Of a stretch of DNA of 28,012 bases, positions 1 to 7,278 are shown piece after piece. The notes beneath the pieces were generated by a model, which made no database searches, was not told the DNA's origin, and saw only the letters and a list, made by a program, of their open reading frames with translations. Position 1 is the stretch's first letter; every line of letters begins with the position of its first letter. Made by a program: the position numbers and the translations under genes. Source of the DNA: Bacillota bacterium (GTDB lineage: Bacteria; Bacillota; Clostridia; Acetivibrionales; DTU013); NCBI GenBank assembly GCA_023409735.1, contig JAEYRB010000044.1, positions 1-28,012 on the forward strand, in the 5' to 3' direction.

Positions 1-305
1 AGGACTTCTGTAAGTAAAGTCCACTATCATATCTCTTTTATTTCTATTCTAGCTGTATGGACTGAAAAATCCATATGTGATAAAGTTTATATTAATAATA
101 CATCGAAATTACATAATTTACTTAAAAGCATATGCGATGTAACCTTAAAATAAATTTTGCAGTACGATATTTGCAGATTATACCGCCTTCGGCGGATAAT
201 CCTTGATGACTTGTTAGTACCATATCTACAATATATCGTGTTGCATGGCTTAAAAAATGGTACATCGCAATTGCTCAAATTAATGTTTGAAGGGAGATAT
301 GACAA
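1..305. other. Upstream region of araD-type gene
   Basis: No gene is supported here. Two short inverted repeats occur near the left edge: GGACTT (2-7) with AAGTCC (17-22), followed by a T-rich stretch that could be the terminator of an unseen upstream gene, and TATGGA (56-61) with TCCATA (70-75). The rest is occupied by copy A of a repeated structured element (134-268, listed separately). A ribosome binding site, GAAGGGAGA, lies just before the ATG at 306. Confidence 0.5.
134..268 (+). repeat. Structured repeat element, copy A (possible cis-regulatory RNA)
   Basis: The ends can pair perfectly: GCGATGTA (134-141) with TACATCGC (261-268). An inner stem is ACGATAT (164-170) with ATATCGT (233-239). 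A third hairpin (176-201) pairs GATTAT with ATAATC and CCGCC with GGCGG around a TTC loop; copy B lacks it. Blocks shared with copy B (7279-7380) include TGTAACCTTA, AGTACGATAT, TGACTTG, ATCGTG and an A-rich stretch before CATCGC. Copy C (17597-17691) shares the first block, GACTTG, AATATAT and GTACATCG. A weak promoter, TTGATG (203-208) and TACAAT (227-232) with an 18-nt spacer, lies inside. I do not recognise it as a known riboswitch class. It could also be a MITE-like repeat. Confidence 0.6.
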
Positions 306-998
306 ATGCTTGAAGCTTTAAAAAAGTCTGTCCTTGAAGCAAATCTGGAGCTGCCAAAGCATGGACTTGTAGTTTACACATGGGGAAATGCCAGTGGTAT
401 AGACAGGGAAAAGGGACTTGTTGTAATAAAGGCAAGTGGTATCAAGTATGAAGAAATGACAGTTGACCATATGGTAGTTATAGATCTGGAGGGGAATGTC
501 GTAGAAGGAGATTACAGACCCTCCTCTGATGCGCCTACACATGTAGAGCTGTATAAATCATTTAAAAATATAGGCGGCATCGTTCACACCCATTCCACAT
601 GGGCAACCGTATGGGCTCAGGTCAAGAAGGGCATACCCTGCTATGGCACTACCCATGCTGATTATTTTTATGGTGAAATTCCATGTACAAGGCTGATGAC
701 GCAGAAGGAAATAGATGGAGCTTATGAAAAGGAAACGGGAAGTGTTATTATTGAGTCATTTAAGAATATAGATCCCATGAGTGTTCCGGGTGTGCTTGTA
801 GCTAGCCATGGTCCATTCACATGGGGCAAGGATGCAGCTGAAGCTGTCCATAACAGTGTTGTATTAGAGCAGGTAGCAAAGATGGCCTATGGCGCCTGCA
901 CTTTAAATGGAGAGCTTTGCCCTGCACAGCAGGAGCTGCAAAATAAGCACTTCCTGAGAAAGCACGGGAAGAATGCCTACTACGGACAGGCTAAATAG
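306..998 (+). CDS. araD: L-ribulose-5-phosphate 4-epimerase / class II aldolase family
   Basis: This 230-residue cytoplasmic protein is a class II aldolase/epimerase of the AraD type, which interconverts L-ribulose 5-phosphate and D-xylulose 5-phosphate in arabinose catabolism. The zinc-binding histidines are visible as VHTH (residues 93-96) and SHGPF (H168). The catalytic aspartate is in the HADY segment (D119), and a tyrosine near the C-terminus (YYG, 225-227) matches the family's proton donor/acceptor. Length is typical of AraD. The start has a good ribosome binding site. No other arabinose genes are adjacent, so the substrate could differ within the family (for example fuculose- or rhamnulose-phosphate-type aldolases), but residue spacing fits the epimerase best. 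It is preceded by structured repeat copy A, which may control it. Confidence 0.85.
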   Translation: MLEALKKSVLEANLELPKHGLVVYTWGNASGIDREKGLVVIKASGIKYEEMTVDHMVVIDLEGNVVEGDYRPSSDAPTHVELYKSFKNIGGIVHTHSTWATVWAQVKKGIPCYGTTHADYFYGEIPCTRLMTQKEIDGAYEKETGSVIIESFKNIDPMSVPGVLVASHGPFTWGKDAAEAVHNSVVLEQVAKMAYGACTLNGELCPAQQELQNKHFLRKHGKNAYYGQAK

Positions 999-1005
999 AT
1001 AAGTA

Positions 1006-1070
1006 ACTATTCAAGCAATAGTGAACTATTGCGCAATAACGAAAACCGAAGCTGCATTGTGCAACAGTTC
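1006..1070 (+). other. Inverted repeats downstream of araD
   Basis: Two stem-loops follow the araD stop codon. A small one pairs ACTATT (1006-1011) with AATAGT (1017-1022). A larger one has 15-nt arms at 1023-1037 and 1056-1070, with one mismatch and one G-U pair, around an 18-nt loop. No T-run follows, so it is not a classical intrinsic terminator. It may stabilise the 3' end of the mRNA. Confidence 0.4.
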
Positions 1071-1178
1071 TATAAATATGAATACCAGAGCTTGATTTAA
1101 TATCTCAATCTATTGCAGCCTTGCAAAAACAATTGTAAAATGTAGGTTAGATTTGCAGACTAATAAAGGAGTTAAACG

Positions 1179-3332
1179 ATGACAGACATAACGGCTCAAT
1201 TGATACAGCAGTTCAAGCTCAAGCCCTTTCAGGTGCAAAATACTATAAAGCTTATTGATGAAGGCTGCACTATCCCTTTTATAGCAAGATACAGAAAGGA
1301 GCTCACCGGTGAGCTTGACGACCAGGTGCTCAGAGAGCTTTATGAAAGACTTGTATACCTGAGAGGCCTTGAGGAAAGACGTGAAACTGTAAGAAGGCTC
1401 ATTGATGAGCAGGGAAAGATGACGCCGGAGCTGTCCCAGTCGCTCGATAAGTGTGAAAGTCTGCAAGAAATAGGGGACATTTACAGGCCTTTTAAGCCAA
1501 AGAGAAGGACAAGGGCTTCTATAGCAAGAGAGAAGGGGCTCGAGCCTCTGGCACGCATACTGCTCGAGCAGGAGCTTATGCAAGGTAGTATAAATGAAAT
1601 AGCAGCTGAATATGTGAACCCTGAAAAGGGCGTGGAGAATATGGATGGCGCACTTTCAGGAGCTATGGATATAATAGCTGAGGAGATATCAGATAATGCG
1701 GAAATTAGAAAAGCTGTAAGAGAGCTATTCTTCAAGCATGGAATACTTGTATCCAGTGCTGTTAAGGAAGAGGACTCCGTCTACAGGCTATATTATGATT
1801 TTAAGGAGCCTATTTCAAGGATAGCCAAGCACAGGATACTTGCTGTCAACAGAGGAGAGAAGGAAGGCTTTCTAGAAACAGATATTGAGGTTCCCGAGGG
1901 GCTTATTTCGACCTATATCAAAGCTAAGGTTGTAAAGAAAAAGAGATCTATAACCTCAGAATATGTAGAAAGAGCTGTTGATGATTCATTTAAACGATTG
2001 ATACAGCCATCTATTGAGAATGAGGTTAGAAACGAAATGACTGAGCTTGCCGGTGAGCAGGCAATGAAGGTTTTTGCGGAGAATCTCAGGAATTTACTTT
2101 TGCAGCCGCCTGTCAAGGGAAGAGTTGTACTGGGTCTTGATCCTGCATATCGTACTGGTTGTAAAATTGCTGTTGTGGATGATACGGGAAGAGTACTTGC
2201 AACTACTGTGATATACCCGACACCTCCTCAGAACAAGGTAGAGGAAGCAGAGAGGGTAATACTTCAGCTGATAGACAAGCTAAAGGTTGATATTGTTTCA
2301 ATTGGAAATGGCACCGCTTCTAAAGAGTCAGAAATTTTTACAGCTAATGTACTTAAAAAGGCCGGCAGAAAGGTCTATTATATGGTTGTCAGCGAGGCCG
2401 GCGCATCTGTATATTCAGCGTCGAAGCTAGCAGCGGAGGAGTTCCCGCAGTTTGATGTTTCTCTGAGAAGTGCCGTATCTATTGCAAGAAGGCTACAGGA
2501 CCCGCTGGCAGAGCTTGTAAAGATAGACCCAAAGGCAATAGGAGTCGGCCAATACCAGCATGATATGAATCAGAAAAAGCTGGGCGAGACATTAGGCGGT
2601 GTTGTTGAAGATTGTGTTAATAGTGTAGGCGTTGATCTCAATACCGCATCTCCGTCATTGCTGTCATTTATTTCGGGAATCAACTCGACTGTTGCGAAAA
2701 ACATAGTTGAGTATAGAGAGGCAAATGGAAGCTTCAAAACCAGGGCAGAGCTTAAAAAGGTCAAAAAGCTCGGTGATAAGGCATTTGAACAATGTGCAGG
2801 CTTCTTAAGGATACTTGATGGTAAAAACATTTTTGATAATACATCGGTTCATCCCGAAGCATATCCTGCTGCGGAGAAGCTGCTTAAAACCATGGGTTAT
2901 ACTCTGGAGGATGTCAAGAATAAGCGCCTTGGCAATCTGCAGAGAGAGGTTGAACAGCGGGGCATACAAAATATTGCTGACGAGTTGGGCATAGGAGTTC
3001 CTACACTGCGAGATATTGTAAAGGAGCTGCTAAAGCCGGGGCGCGATCCCAGAGATGAATTGCCAAAGCCCGTCCTCTTGACGGATGTGCTTGATATTTC
3101 TGATTTGAAGGCAGGAATGGTTCTTACAGGAACAGTGAGAAATGTCGCTGACTTCGGAGCTTTTGTAGATATAGGGGTTCACCAGGATGGACTTGTTCAT
3201 ATATCAGAGCTTGCAGACAGATTTGTTAAAAATCCTATGGAGATCGTTTCAGTAGGTGATATAGTAAAGGTAAGAGTACTGGCTGTGGATGTGGATAAAA
3301 AGAGAATCAGCCTAAGTATGAAGAATATATAA
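1179..3332 (+). CDS. tex: Tex family S1 RNA-binding protein
   Basis: This 717-residue protein is a Tex (YdcI/YhgF) homologue, a cytoplasmic nucleic-acid-binding factor linked to transcription in other bacteria. The N-terminal helical region contains the hallmark IPFIARYRKELTGELDD. A YqgF/RNase H-like domain starts near LGLDPAYRTGCKIAVVD in the middle. Helix-hairpin-helix segments follow (SGINSTVAKNIVEYR and related). A C-terminal S1 domain covers roughly residues 640-715 (GTVRNVADFGAFVDIGVHQDG). Length and domain order are typical of the family. The ATG follows an AAGGAG ribosome binding site. It is separated from araD by about 180 bases and is probably transcribed on its own. Confidence in the family is high; its exact role in this organism is unknown. 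Confidence 0.96.
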   Translation: MTDITAQLIQQFKLKPFQVQNTIKLIDEGCTIPFIARYRKELTGELDDQVLRELYERLVYLRGLEERRETVRRLIDEQGKMTPELSQSLDKCESLQEIGDIYRPFKPKRRTRASIAREKGLEPLARILLEQELMQGSINEIAAEYVNPEKGVENMDGALSGAMDIIAEEISDNAEIRKAVRELFFKHGILVSSAVKEEDSVYRLYYDFKEPISRIAKHRILAVNRGEKEGFLETDIEVPEGLISTYIKAKVVKKKRSITSEYVERAVDDSFKRLIQPSIENEVRNEMTELAGEQAMKVFAENLRNLLLQPPVKGRVVLGLDPAYRTGCKIAVVDDTGRVLATTVIYPTPPQNKVEEAERVILQLIDKLKVDIVSIGNGTASKESEIFTANVLKKAGRKVYYMVVSEAGASVYSASKLAAEEFPQFDVSLRSAVSIARRLQDPLAELVKIDPKAIGVGQYQHDMNQKKLGETLGGVVEDCVNSVGVDLNTASPSLLSFISGINSTVAKNIVEYREANGSFKTRAELKKVKKLGDKAFEQCAGFLRILDGKNIFDNTSVHPEAYPAAEKLLKTMGYTLEDVKNKRLGNLQREVEQRGIQNIADELGIGVPTLRDIVKELLKPGRDPRDELPKPVLLTDVLDISDLKAGMVLTGTVRNVADFGAFVDIGVHQDGLVHISELADRFVKNPMEIVSVGDIVKVRVLAVDVDKKRISLSMKNI

Positions 3333-3408
3333 ATATTTAGAAAGATTATGAAAATAAAATTCAAATACTACTGTTCTGCAGTGGCATGTGAGGAAAGAAA
3401 GCAATATT

Positions 3409-4236
3409 ATGAACATTTTTAGAGATACTGCAAAGGCAGTTATAAAACAACCATTTACACTAATACTGATTGGGGCTTTGATGCTGGTCGGAGCGTTGCT
3501 TAACACTATCCTGCCTGTTATGCCTTTCCTAATAGGTGTTATAAATATGACAGGCGGAGGAGTAATCGAGAGCGTGGTTTCATTGCTGCAAACAATAATG
3601 AATCCATCAATCATACCAATTTTACTGATTACTATTGCAGTAATCACACTTATTTTTTCAGTTGTTGCGGGACTCCTTTTGCCGGGTTACCTGCTTACAG
3701 TCGATAATGGCCTATCTACGGGCGGAAGAAAAAGTGGGATTTTTAGAGCAAACATAAATGGCAGCTTCTCTAAGTTCTTTTTATTGACGGTAAAAACAGT
3801 TCTTTTAACAGTAGTATTAACACTGTTCCTGATGGTAGCAACGGTACCTGCTATTGTTGTAACAAGGGCAGCCTTTAGTACAAATCCCAACATACTTTTA
3901 GGTGCCATGTTCATTGATTTAATAACTATCGGAGTCCTTTTTATGGCTATATCCTTTTTCAGGATCTACGTTTATATGTGGTATATAGCTGCAGCAAAAG
4001 GTGCCCCAAAGCCATTCAAGGCAGGGAAAGCTGTAGCTGACAGCCTGTTCTGGAGTATGGCGCTGAAGCTTCTGTGTTTTGACCTTGTTTTTGCCGTAGT
4101 GATCTTCCTGATTTATCTAAGCGATAGTCAATTATTCAGATATTTTGCAGGATGGATATTTACAACGGCTTTTTTTACTACGCTTGGGGTTTATCTGGTG
4201 AATTCGTACAGAAGCTGCAGACGTGCCAATAGGTAA
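3409..4236 (+). CDS. Integral membrane protein of unknown function
   Basis: This gene encodes a 275-residue hydrophobic protein with about five or six predicted membrane helices. They include an N-terminal helix (LILIGALMLVGALLNTILPV), a long hydrophobic stretch after SIIPILLITIAVITLIFS, and a C-terminal pair near DLVFAVVIFLIYL and IFTTAFFTTLGVYLV. I recognise no catalytic motif. A GTG at 3388 is in frame, but the ATG at 3409 is preferred because GAGGAAAGA lies about 11 bases before it. It ends only 10 bases from the oppositely oriented sleB-type gene, with no obvious terminator between them. It resembles uncharacterised clostridial membrane proteins; a function cannot be assigned. Confidence 0.75.
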   Translation: MNIFRDTAKAVIKQPFTLILIGALMLVGALLNTILPVMPFLIGVINMTGGGVIESVVSLLQTIMNPSIIPILLITIAVITLIFSVVAGLLLPGYLLTVDNGLSTGGRKSGIFRANINGSFSKFFLLTVKTVLLTVVLTLFLMVATVPAIVVTRAAFSTNPNILLGAMFIDLITIGVLFMAISFFRIYVYMWYIAAAKGAPKPFKAGKAVADSLFWSMALKLLCFDLVFAVVIFLIYLSDSQLFRYFAGWIFTTAFFTTLGVYLVNSYRSCRRANR

Positions 4237-4246
4237 TATCAAGCTA

Positions 4247-4960
4247 TTATTTTGCAAAGTTATGGTTGCCTATTACCACCATTATTGGTCTTGACCAGAT
4301 CCATGAGCTTGTTGCTGTGCTGGGGTTATAATAATACACGCAGCCGTAGCTGGGATCCCACCCGTTCATTGCATCTCTTGCAGCGCTTAAAGAAGTGCTG
4401 TCGGGAGCAAGATTGATCTGTCCGTCCGCAACTGCGTCAAATGCACCGGGCTGGTATATTACGCCGCTTAATGTCTTTGGAAATCTGGAATCGGAGACCC
4501 TGTTCAAAACGACAGCACCTACAGCGACCTTGCCTTCATAAGGCTCTCCGCGGGCTTCTCCATGGATAAGTCTGGCAAGAAGCTGTACATCGCCTGAATT
4601 ACTGCTTGTGTTATTGTTATTAGAAGTATTATTGGATGAGCTGTTTTCACCGCTGGGAAGGCCAAGGGCTGCAAGTGTCTGTGGGCCTGCAATGCCGTCT
4701 ACATCAAGCCCGTTCTTTTGTTGAAACAGCTTGACTGCAGTATAGGTCAGATACCCAAAATCGCCGTCTATACCACCGTGGTAATAGCCCCATGCAGACA
4801 GCCTGGTCTGTATCTGCCTTACTTCATTACTATATGAGCCGTATTTGGATAATGTTTCAACACCACTTCCGGGTGAGTCTTTTGCGATAAACGAACTAAA
4901 AAGCAGAGCAAACACTATTATTGTTGTTGCACAGATTAATAGAATGGTTCTTTTGTACAA
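4247..4960 (-). CDS. sleB: SleB-type spore cortex-lytic hydrolase
   Basis: This is a secreted or membrane-anchored peptidoglycan hydrolase of the SleB family, a lytic transglycosylase that degrades spore cortex during germination. Counting from the upstream ATG at 4978, a hydrophobic N-terminal segment (about 10-30) is followed by a peptidoglycan-binding domain (about 46-107). An Asn/Ser-rich linker (112-128) leads to the hydrolase_2 catalytic domain (131-243), with the expected glutamate at residue 141 in LIHGEARGEPYEGK. The ATG at 4978 has no ribosome binding site. A TTG at 4960 follows AGAGGG with a 6-base gap, so I place the start there (237 residues, with the hydrophobic segment retained). 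It is the last gene of a minus-strand run of small, probably spore-related genes. Whether it acts on cortex or vegetative wall is inferred from family membership. Confidence 0.88.
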   Translation of the reverse strand: MYKRTILLICATTIIVFALLFSSFIAKDSPGSGVETLSKYGSYSNEVRQIQTRLSAWGYYHGGIDGDFGYLTYTAVKLFQQKNGLDVDGIAGPQTLAALGLPSGENSSSNNTSNNNNTSSNSGDVQLLARLIHGEARGEPYEGKVAVGAVVLNRVSDSRFPKTLSGVIYQPGAFDAVADGQINLAPDSTSLSAARDAMNGWDPSYGCVYYYNPSTATSSWIWSRPIMVVIGNHNFAK

Positions 4961-5024
4961 TTCTGTCCCTCTTTTCATTTGTATTCAGTAATGGAATTAT
5001 TTTTTGTAATTCGTGCAGAATTAT

Positions 5025-5441
5025 TCAGAAAAGCAATATATATATTAGAATTATCAATAATATGTCATCATCTATTGACTCATCAAGCATTATAATGATA
5101 AGCCCGACTAAGATAATATCCTCAAGGGTGATGTGCTGTTGTATATAGTGGAAAATTCCGGATACAGACGGTAAGCTTCTTCTGTTGTCTCTTGACTGGG
5201 CTGTTTTGCTGCTTTGACGAGGCTTTTTAACAGCATCAGCATTGTCACTTATGCCAACAGAATTATCAACAGGGAGATTGACAACTTCAGCAGAGGCCTC
5301 TTTTTCATTAGGAAGGGGTATACTAAACAGATCAGTATTCTCTTTTTGTCGGGATGTATCAATCGGATATGACGGAGTTACACTATATGGAGGAGGTATG
5401 TACCTTTGGGGACTGTTATGTATCCAGTTATATGAGGGCAT
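5025..5441 (-). CDS. Hypothetical protein with hydrophobic C-terminal tail
   Basis: This 138-residue protein has a Pro/Tyr-rich N-terminus (about 35 residues with YIPPPYSVTPSYP), a polar, charged, probably disordered middle, and a C-terminal 35 residues that are strongly hydrophobic. That tail holds two short membrane-like stretches separated by acidic residues (LEDIILVGLIIIML, then ESIDDD, then ILLIILIYILLF) and ends right after the hydrophobic run, as in a tail-anchored protein. A GTG at 5450 is possible, but the ATG at 5441 follows GAGG with a 9-base gap and is preferred. It lies downstream of the 142-residue gene by a few bases, so the two are almost surely co-transcribed. I recognise no function; context suggests the spore envelope. 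Confidence 0.65.
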   Translation of the reverse strand: MPSYNWIHNSPQRYIPPPYSVTPSYPIDTSRQKENTDLFSIPLPNEKEASAEVVNLPVDNSVGISDNADAVKKPRQSSKTAQSRDNRRSLPSVSGIFHYIQQHITLEDIILVGLIIIMLDESIDDDILLIILIYILLF

Positions 5442-5455
5442 ATCATTCACCTCGC

Positions 5456-5884
5456 CTATTTCTCACGATCGTTTAGCAGCTTGCTTATACTTGCAATTTG
5501 CAGCAGCTGGATGCAACTTCCTATTTTTTTCTGGCGTTTGCTGCTCATAAATGGTTCTATAGCATGAAGCAGGTTAATGCGAGCATCGCTGCCGGAGTTG
5601 AACCTCTCGACTGACTTTTTCGCAGCTTCGATCAGCTCCGGATCAATAGAGGTAGGGGTATTTGTGCCCCCCTCAGTACTTTCTTCTTTTTTAGTATCCT
5701 TATAGAAAGAAGCTTCAGCGTCTTCTGTATTACTTTTATTGGTACTTACTTCAGAAGGATCACTGCTTCCAGAGCTAAGCTTACTTGCAAAAAGCGATAC
5801 AAGCTCCTTTATGTTATCCGGCACATCTCCCTGGCCAAGCATTTGGGCAATTTGTTCAACCTTTTTACCAAGATCATCGCTCAT
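5456..5884 (-). CDS. Hypothetical helical acidic protein
   Basis: This is a 142-residue soluble protein with two probable helical ends joined by a Ser/Thr/Glu-rich low-complexity middle (roughly residues 36-78). The N-terminal helix (VEQIAQMLGQGDVPDNIKEL) and C-terminal part (INLLHAIEPFMSSKRQKKIG, then a leucine-rich end) resemble small clostridial proteins of unknown function that I have seen near sporulation genes; that resemblance is from memory and not proven. The ATG at 5884 has an excellent ribosome binding site (GGAGG with an 8-base gap). It is tightly linked to the downstream tail-anchored gene. Confidence 0.65.
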   Translation of the reverse strand: MSDDLGKKVEQIAQMLGQGDVPDNIKELVSLFASKLSSGSSDPSEVSTNKSNTEDAEASFYKDTKKEESTEGGTNTPTSIDPELIEAAKKSVERFNSGSDARINLLHAIEPFMSSKRQKKIGSCIQLLQIASISKLLNDREK

Positions 5885-6060
5885 ACTTCATTCCTCCGAT
5901 ACCTCCGGTATCAAATCTTCATAACATGCAGAGCATGATTTACTAATATTATGTGTATGCATCCCAAAATGAAGAAGTTATTTTGGTGTTCTTCAAGTAT
6001 TACATTGACAAATTACAATGCATATCAGTATATTCGCCACATTAATAATATATTCATTAC

Positions 6061-6384
6061 TTATTTAATAATGTCTTTTATTTTGTTTATGATTTCAGGA
6101 CCCTGATCACCAAGCAGCTTTTGAACAGCACTGAAATCGACGCTTTTCAGCTTTTCCTGTAGTTCTGCTTTATTAAGATTCAGTTCCTTAAGCTTTGAAT
6201 CATCCAATTCGTTAAGCTTTGTCAGCACCTCATTCTTGTCTACCTTGCTAAGCTTCTTTGACAGCTCTTCGTTATTGCTCTCCTTCAGCATATCAACTGC
6301 TGCGTTTATTTTTGCCTGAAGTACCTTATCATCCATTTTACCTAAAAGCTCACTCAGTTTTTTATTAAATACGTTATTAGACAT
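6061..6384 (-). CDS. Hypothetical charged alpha-helical protein
   Basis: This is a 107-residue, Lys/Glu/Leu/Asn-rich protein that looks almost entirely helical, with no signal peptide or membrane segment. Short repeating leucine-lysine patterns (KLSELLGKMDD, KLSKVDKNEVLTKLNELDD, KLKELNLNKAELQEKLKSVD) suggest a helical bundle or coiled coil. The start follows AGGGGG by about 11 bases, slightly long. It sits between a small membrane protein gene and the 142-residue gene on the same strand and belongs to the same minus-strand cluster. I recognise no function. Confidence 0.6.
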   Translation of the reverse strand: MSNNVFNKKLSELLGKMDDKVLQAKINAAVDMLKESNNEELSKKLSKVDKNEVLTKLNELDDSKLKELNLNKAELQEKLKSVDFSAVQKLLGDQGPEIINKIKDIIK

Positions 6385-6475
6385 ATGATCTCATACCCCC
6401 TGTAATAAAATAATGACCTGTTATAGATATTTGCCTAAATTCATTTAGTACATTATGTAATACTGTACTTGCCGA

Positions 6476-6706
6476 TTATGCATCGGTCTCAATGTCACTA
6501 TTCCTGGTAATTCCCGCAAATAGAATTAAGAATGCGGCAATAATTATAATTGGAATAAAACTGCTGCCGCCTTCTTCTGAATTTTCCGAATTGCCATATC
6601 CGGAAAGTAGAATGAATATAAAAATAATGGAAAAAATCAGGACCTCGTCAAGCCCTTCATCAAATACTCCTCTTATTAGTTCCGGTAATTTACCTTCTTT
6701 AGCCAT
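6476..6706 (-). CDS. Small two-helix membrane protein
   Basis: This 76-residue protein has two hydrophobic segments, VLIFSIIFIFILLSGYG and FIPIIIIAAFLILFAGI, separated by a polar Asn/Glu/Gly loop, with short charged ends. The ATG is preceded by GGAGG with a 7-base gap, so it is very probably a real gene. On the minus strand a sequence matching the sigma-K pattern (AC, 17 bases, CATAGAATA; plus-strand 6738-6765) lies about 35 bases upstream. This is only a pattern match. It probably belongs to a spore-expressed group with its neighbours; the molecular role is unknown. Confidence 0.65.
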   Translation of the reverse strand: MAKEGKLPELIRGVFDEGLDEVLIFSIIFIFILLSGYGNSENSEEGGSSFIPIIIIAAFLILFAGITRNSDIETDA

Positions 6707-6737
6707 AAGGCTTCCTCCGGGTAATATGATAACTATA

Positions 6738-6765
6738 TATTCTATGATGAATATTTGAGATGCGT
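6738..6765 (-). promoter_or_regulatory. Possible sigma-K-type promoter
   Basis: Read on the minus strand, AC is followed by 17 bases and then CATAGAATA, matching the mother-cell sigma-K consensus (AC, 16-17 bases, CATANNNTA). It sits about 30 bases before the start of the 76-residue membrane protein gene. The consensus is loose, so chance is possible. Confidence 0.25.
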
Positions 6766-6794
6766 TACAATATTTTCTAAATTATTGCAGCTAA

Positions 6795-6868
6795 AAAGAG
6801 GGCACTAGCCGCAATAGATATCGGGATATGCCTATGACAAACCGGCTTCAGACCGCTAGTGCCCCCTT
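6795..6868 (-). terminator. Probable intrinsic terminator, long loop
   Basis: Arms GGGCACTAGC (6800-6809) and GCTAGTGCCC (6855-6864) are perfect complements enclosing 45 bases. On the minus strand the stem is followed by CTCTTTTT. It begins a few bases after the stop codon of the 63-residue gene, so it most likely ends that transcript before the 76-residue gene. Confidence 0.6.
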
Positions 6869-6872
6869 ATTT

Positions 6873-7064
6873 TCAATAAAACAGCTCGAGAAAGACAAGA
6901 ATGAAGAACAACAAGGTGTCATTACAATTGCAGGTGTTTATGCCCCGTTTTCCGGTCTTAAGGAAATTAATCCCGCTATTGTCGTAAAACAGCAGCAGAA
7001 AAACCAGTATGAACCAGAGCAGTGTGCAATCATTTCTTCTGCCGCAGCGCTCGGTATTCGACAT
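6873..7064 (-). CDS. Small YjcZ/coat-like hydrophobic protein with internal duplication
   Basis: This is a 63-residue protein with a Cys/Arg/Asn-containing N-terminus (NTERCGRRND) followed by two copies of a hydrophobic motif: CTLLWFILVFLLLFYDN in the first half and DTLLFFILVFLELFY at the C-terminus. It looks like the small hydrophobic spore proteins of Firmicutes (YjcZ-like), but this is a judgement from composition. A strong ribosome binding site, AAGGGGGT, lies 6 bases before the ATG, and a probable terminator follows the stop codon, which makes a real gene likely despite its size. An overlapping plus-strand frame covers much of the same DNA but has no comparable start site. Confidence 0.6.
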   Translation of the reverse strand: MSNTERCGRRNDCTLLWFILVFLLLFYDNSGINFLKTGKRGINTCNCNDTLLFFILVFLELFY

Positions 7065-7151
7065 ATCGATACCCCCTTAAACCAGTTTTATTCTCATTGA
7101 CATAATATGCATGGAGGTTATATATTGTTACTATATGTGTGTATGCGAAAT

Positions 7152-7187
7152 ATCATATCATGGAAGTTGAAACTTTAATGATATGAT
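7152..7187. repeat. Near-perfect hairpin
   Basis: ATCATATCAT (7152-7161) pairs with ATGATATGAT (7178-7187). Inside, AAGT and ACTT extend the stem across a small internal loop. No T-run follows on either strand, so a regulator-binding palindrome or an mRNA structure is more likely than a terminator. Confidence 0.45.
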
Positions 7188-7278
7188 TTGCCATGTGCGC
7201 TTCGGTGGTATTAATTAGATGCAGACATTTTTAATGTATCAGGTTGAACCGATGCGTTATACTAAATAAAGGCATTTT

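Noticed and set aside
6828..7100. A 90-codon plus-strand frame opposite the 63-residue gene
   Set aside because: It has no ribosome binding site, runs through the terminator arm, and its composition is explained by the minus-strand gene, which has a strong start site.
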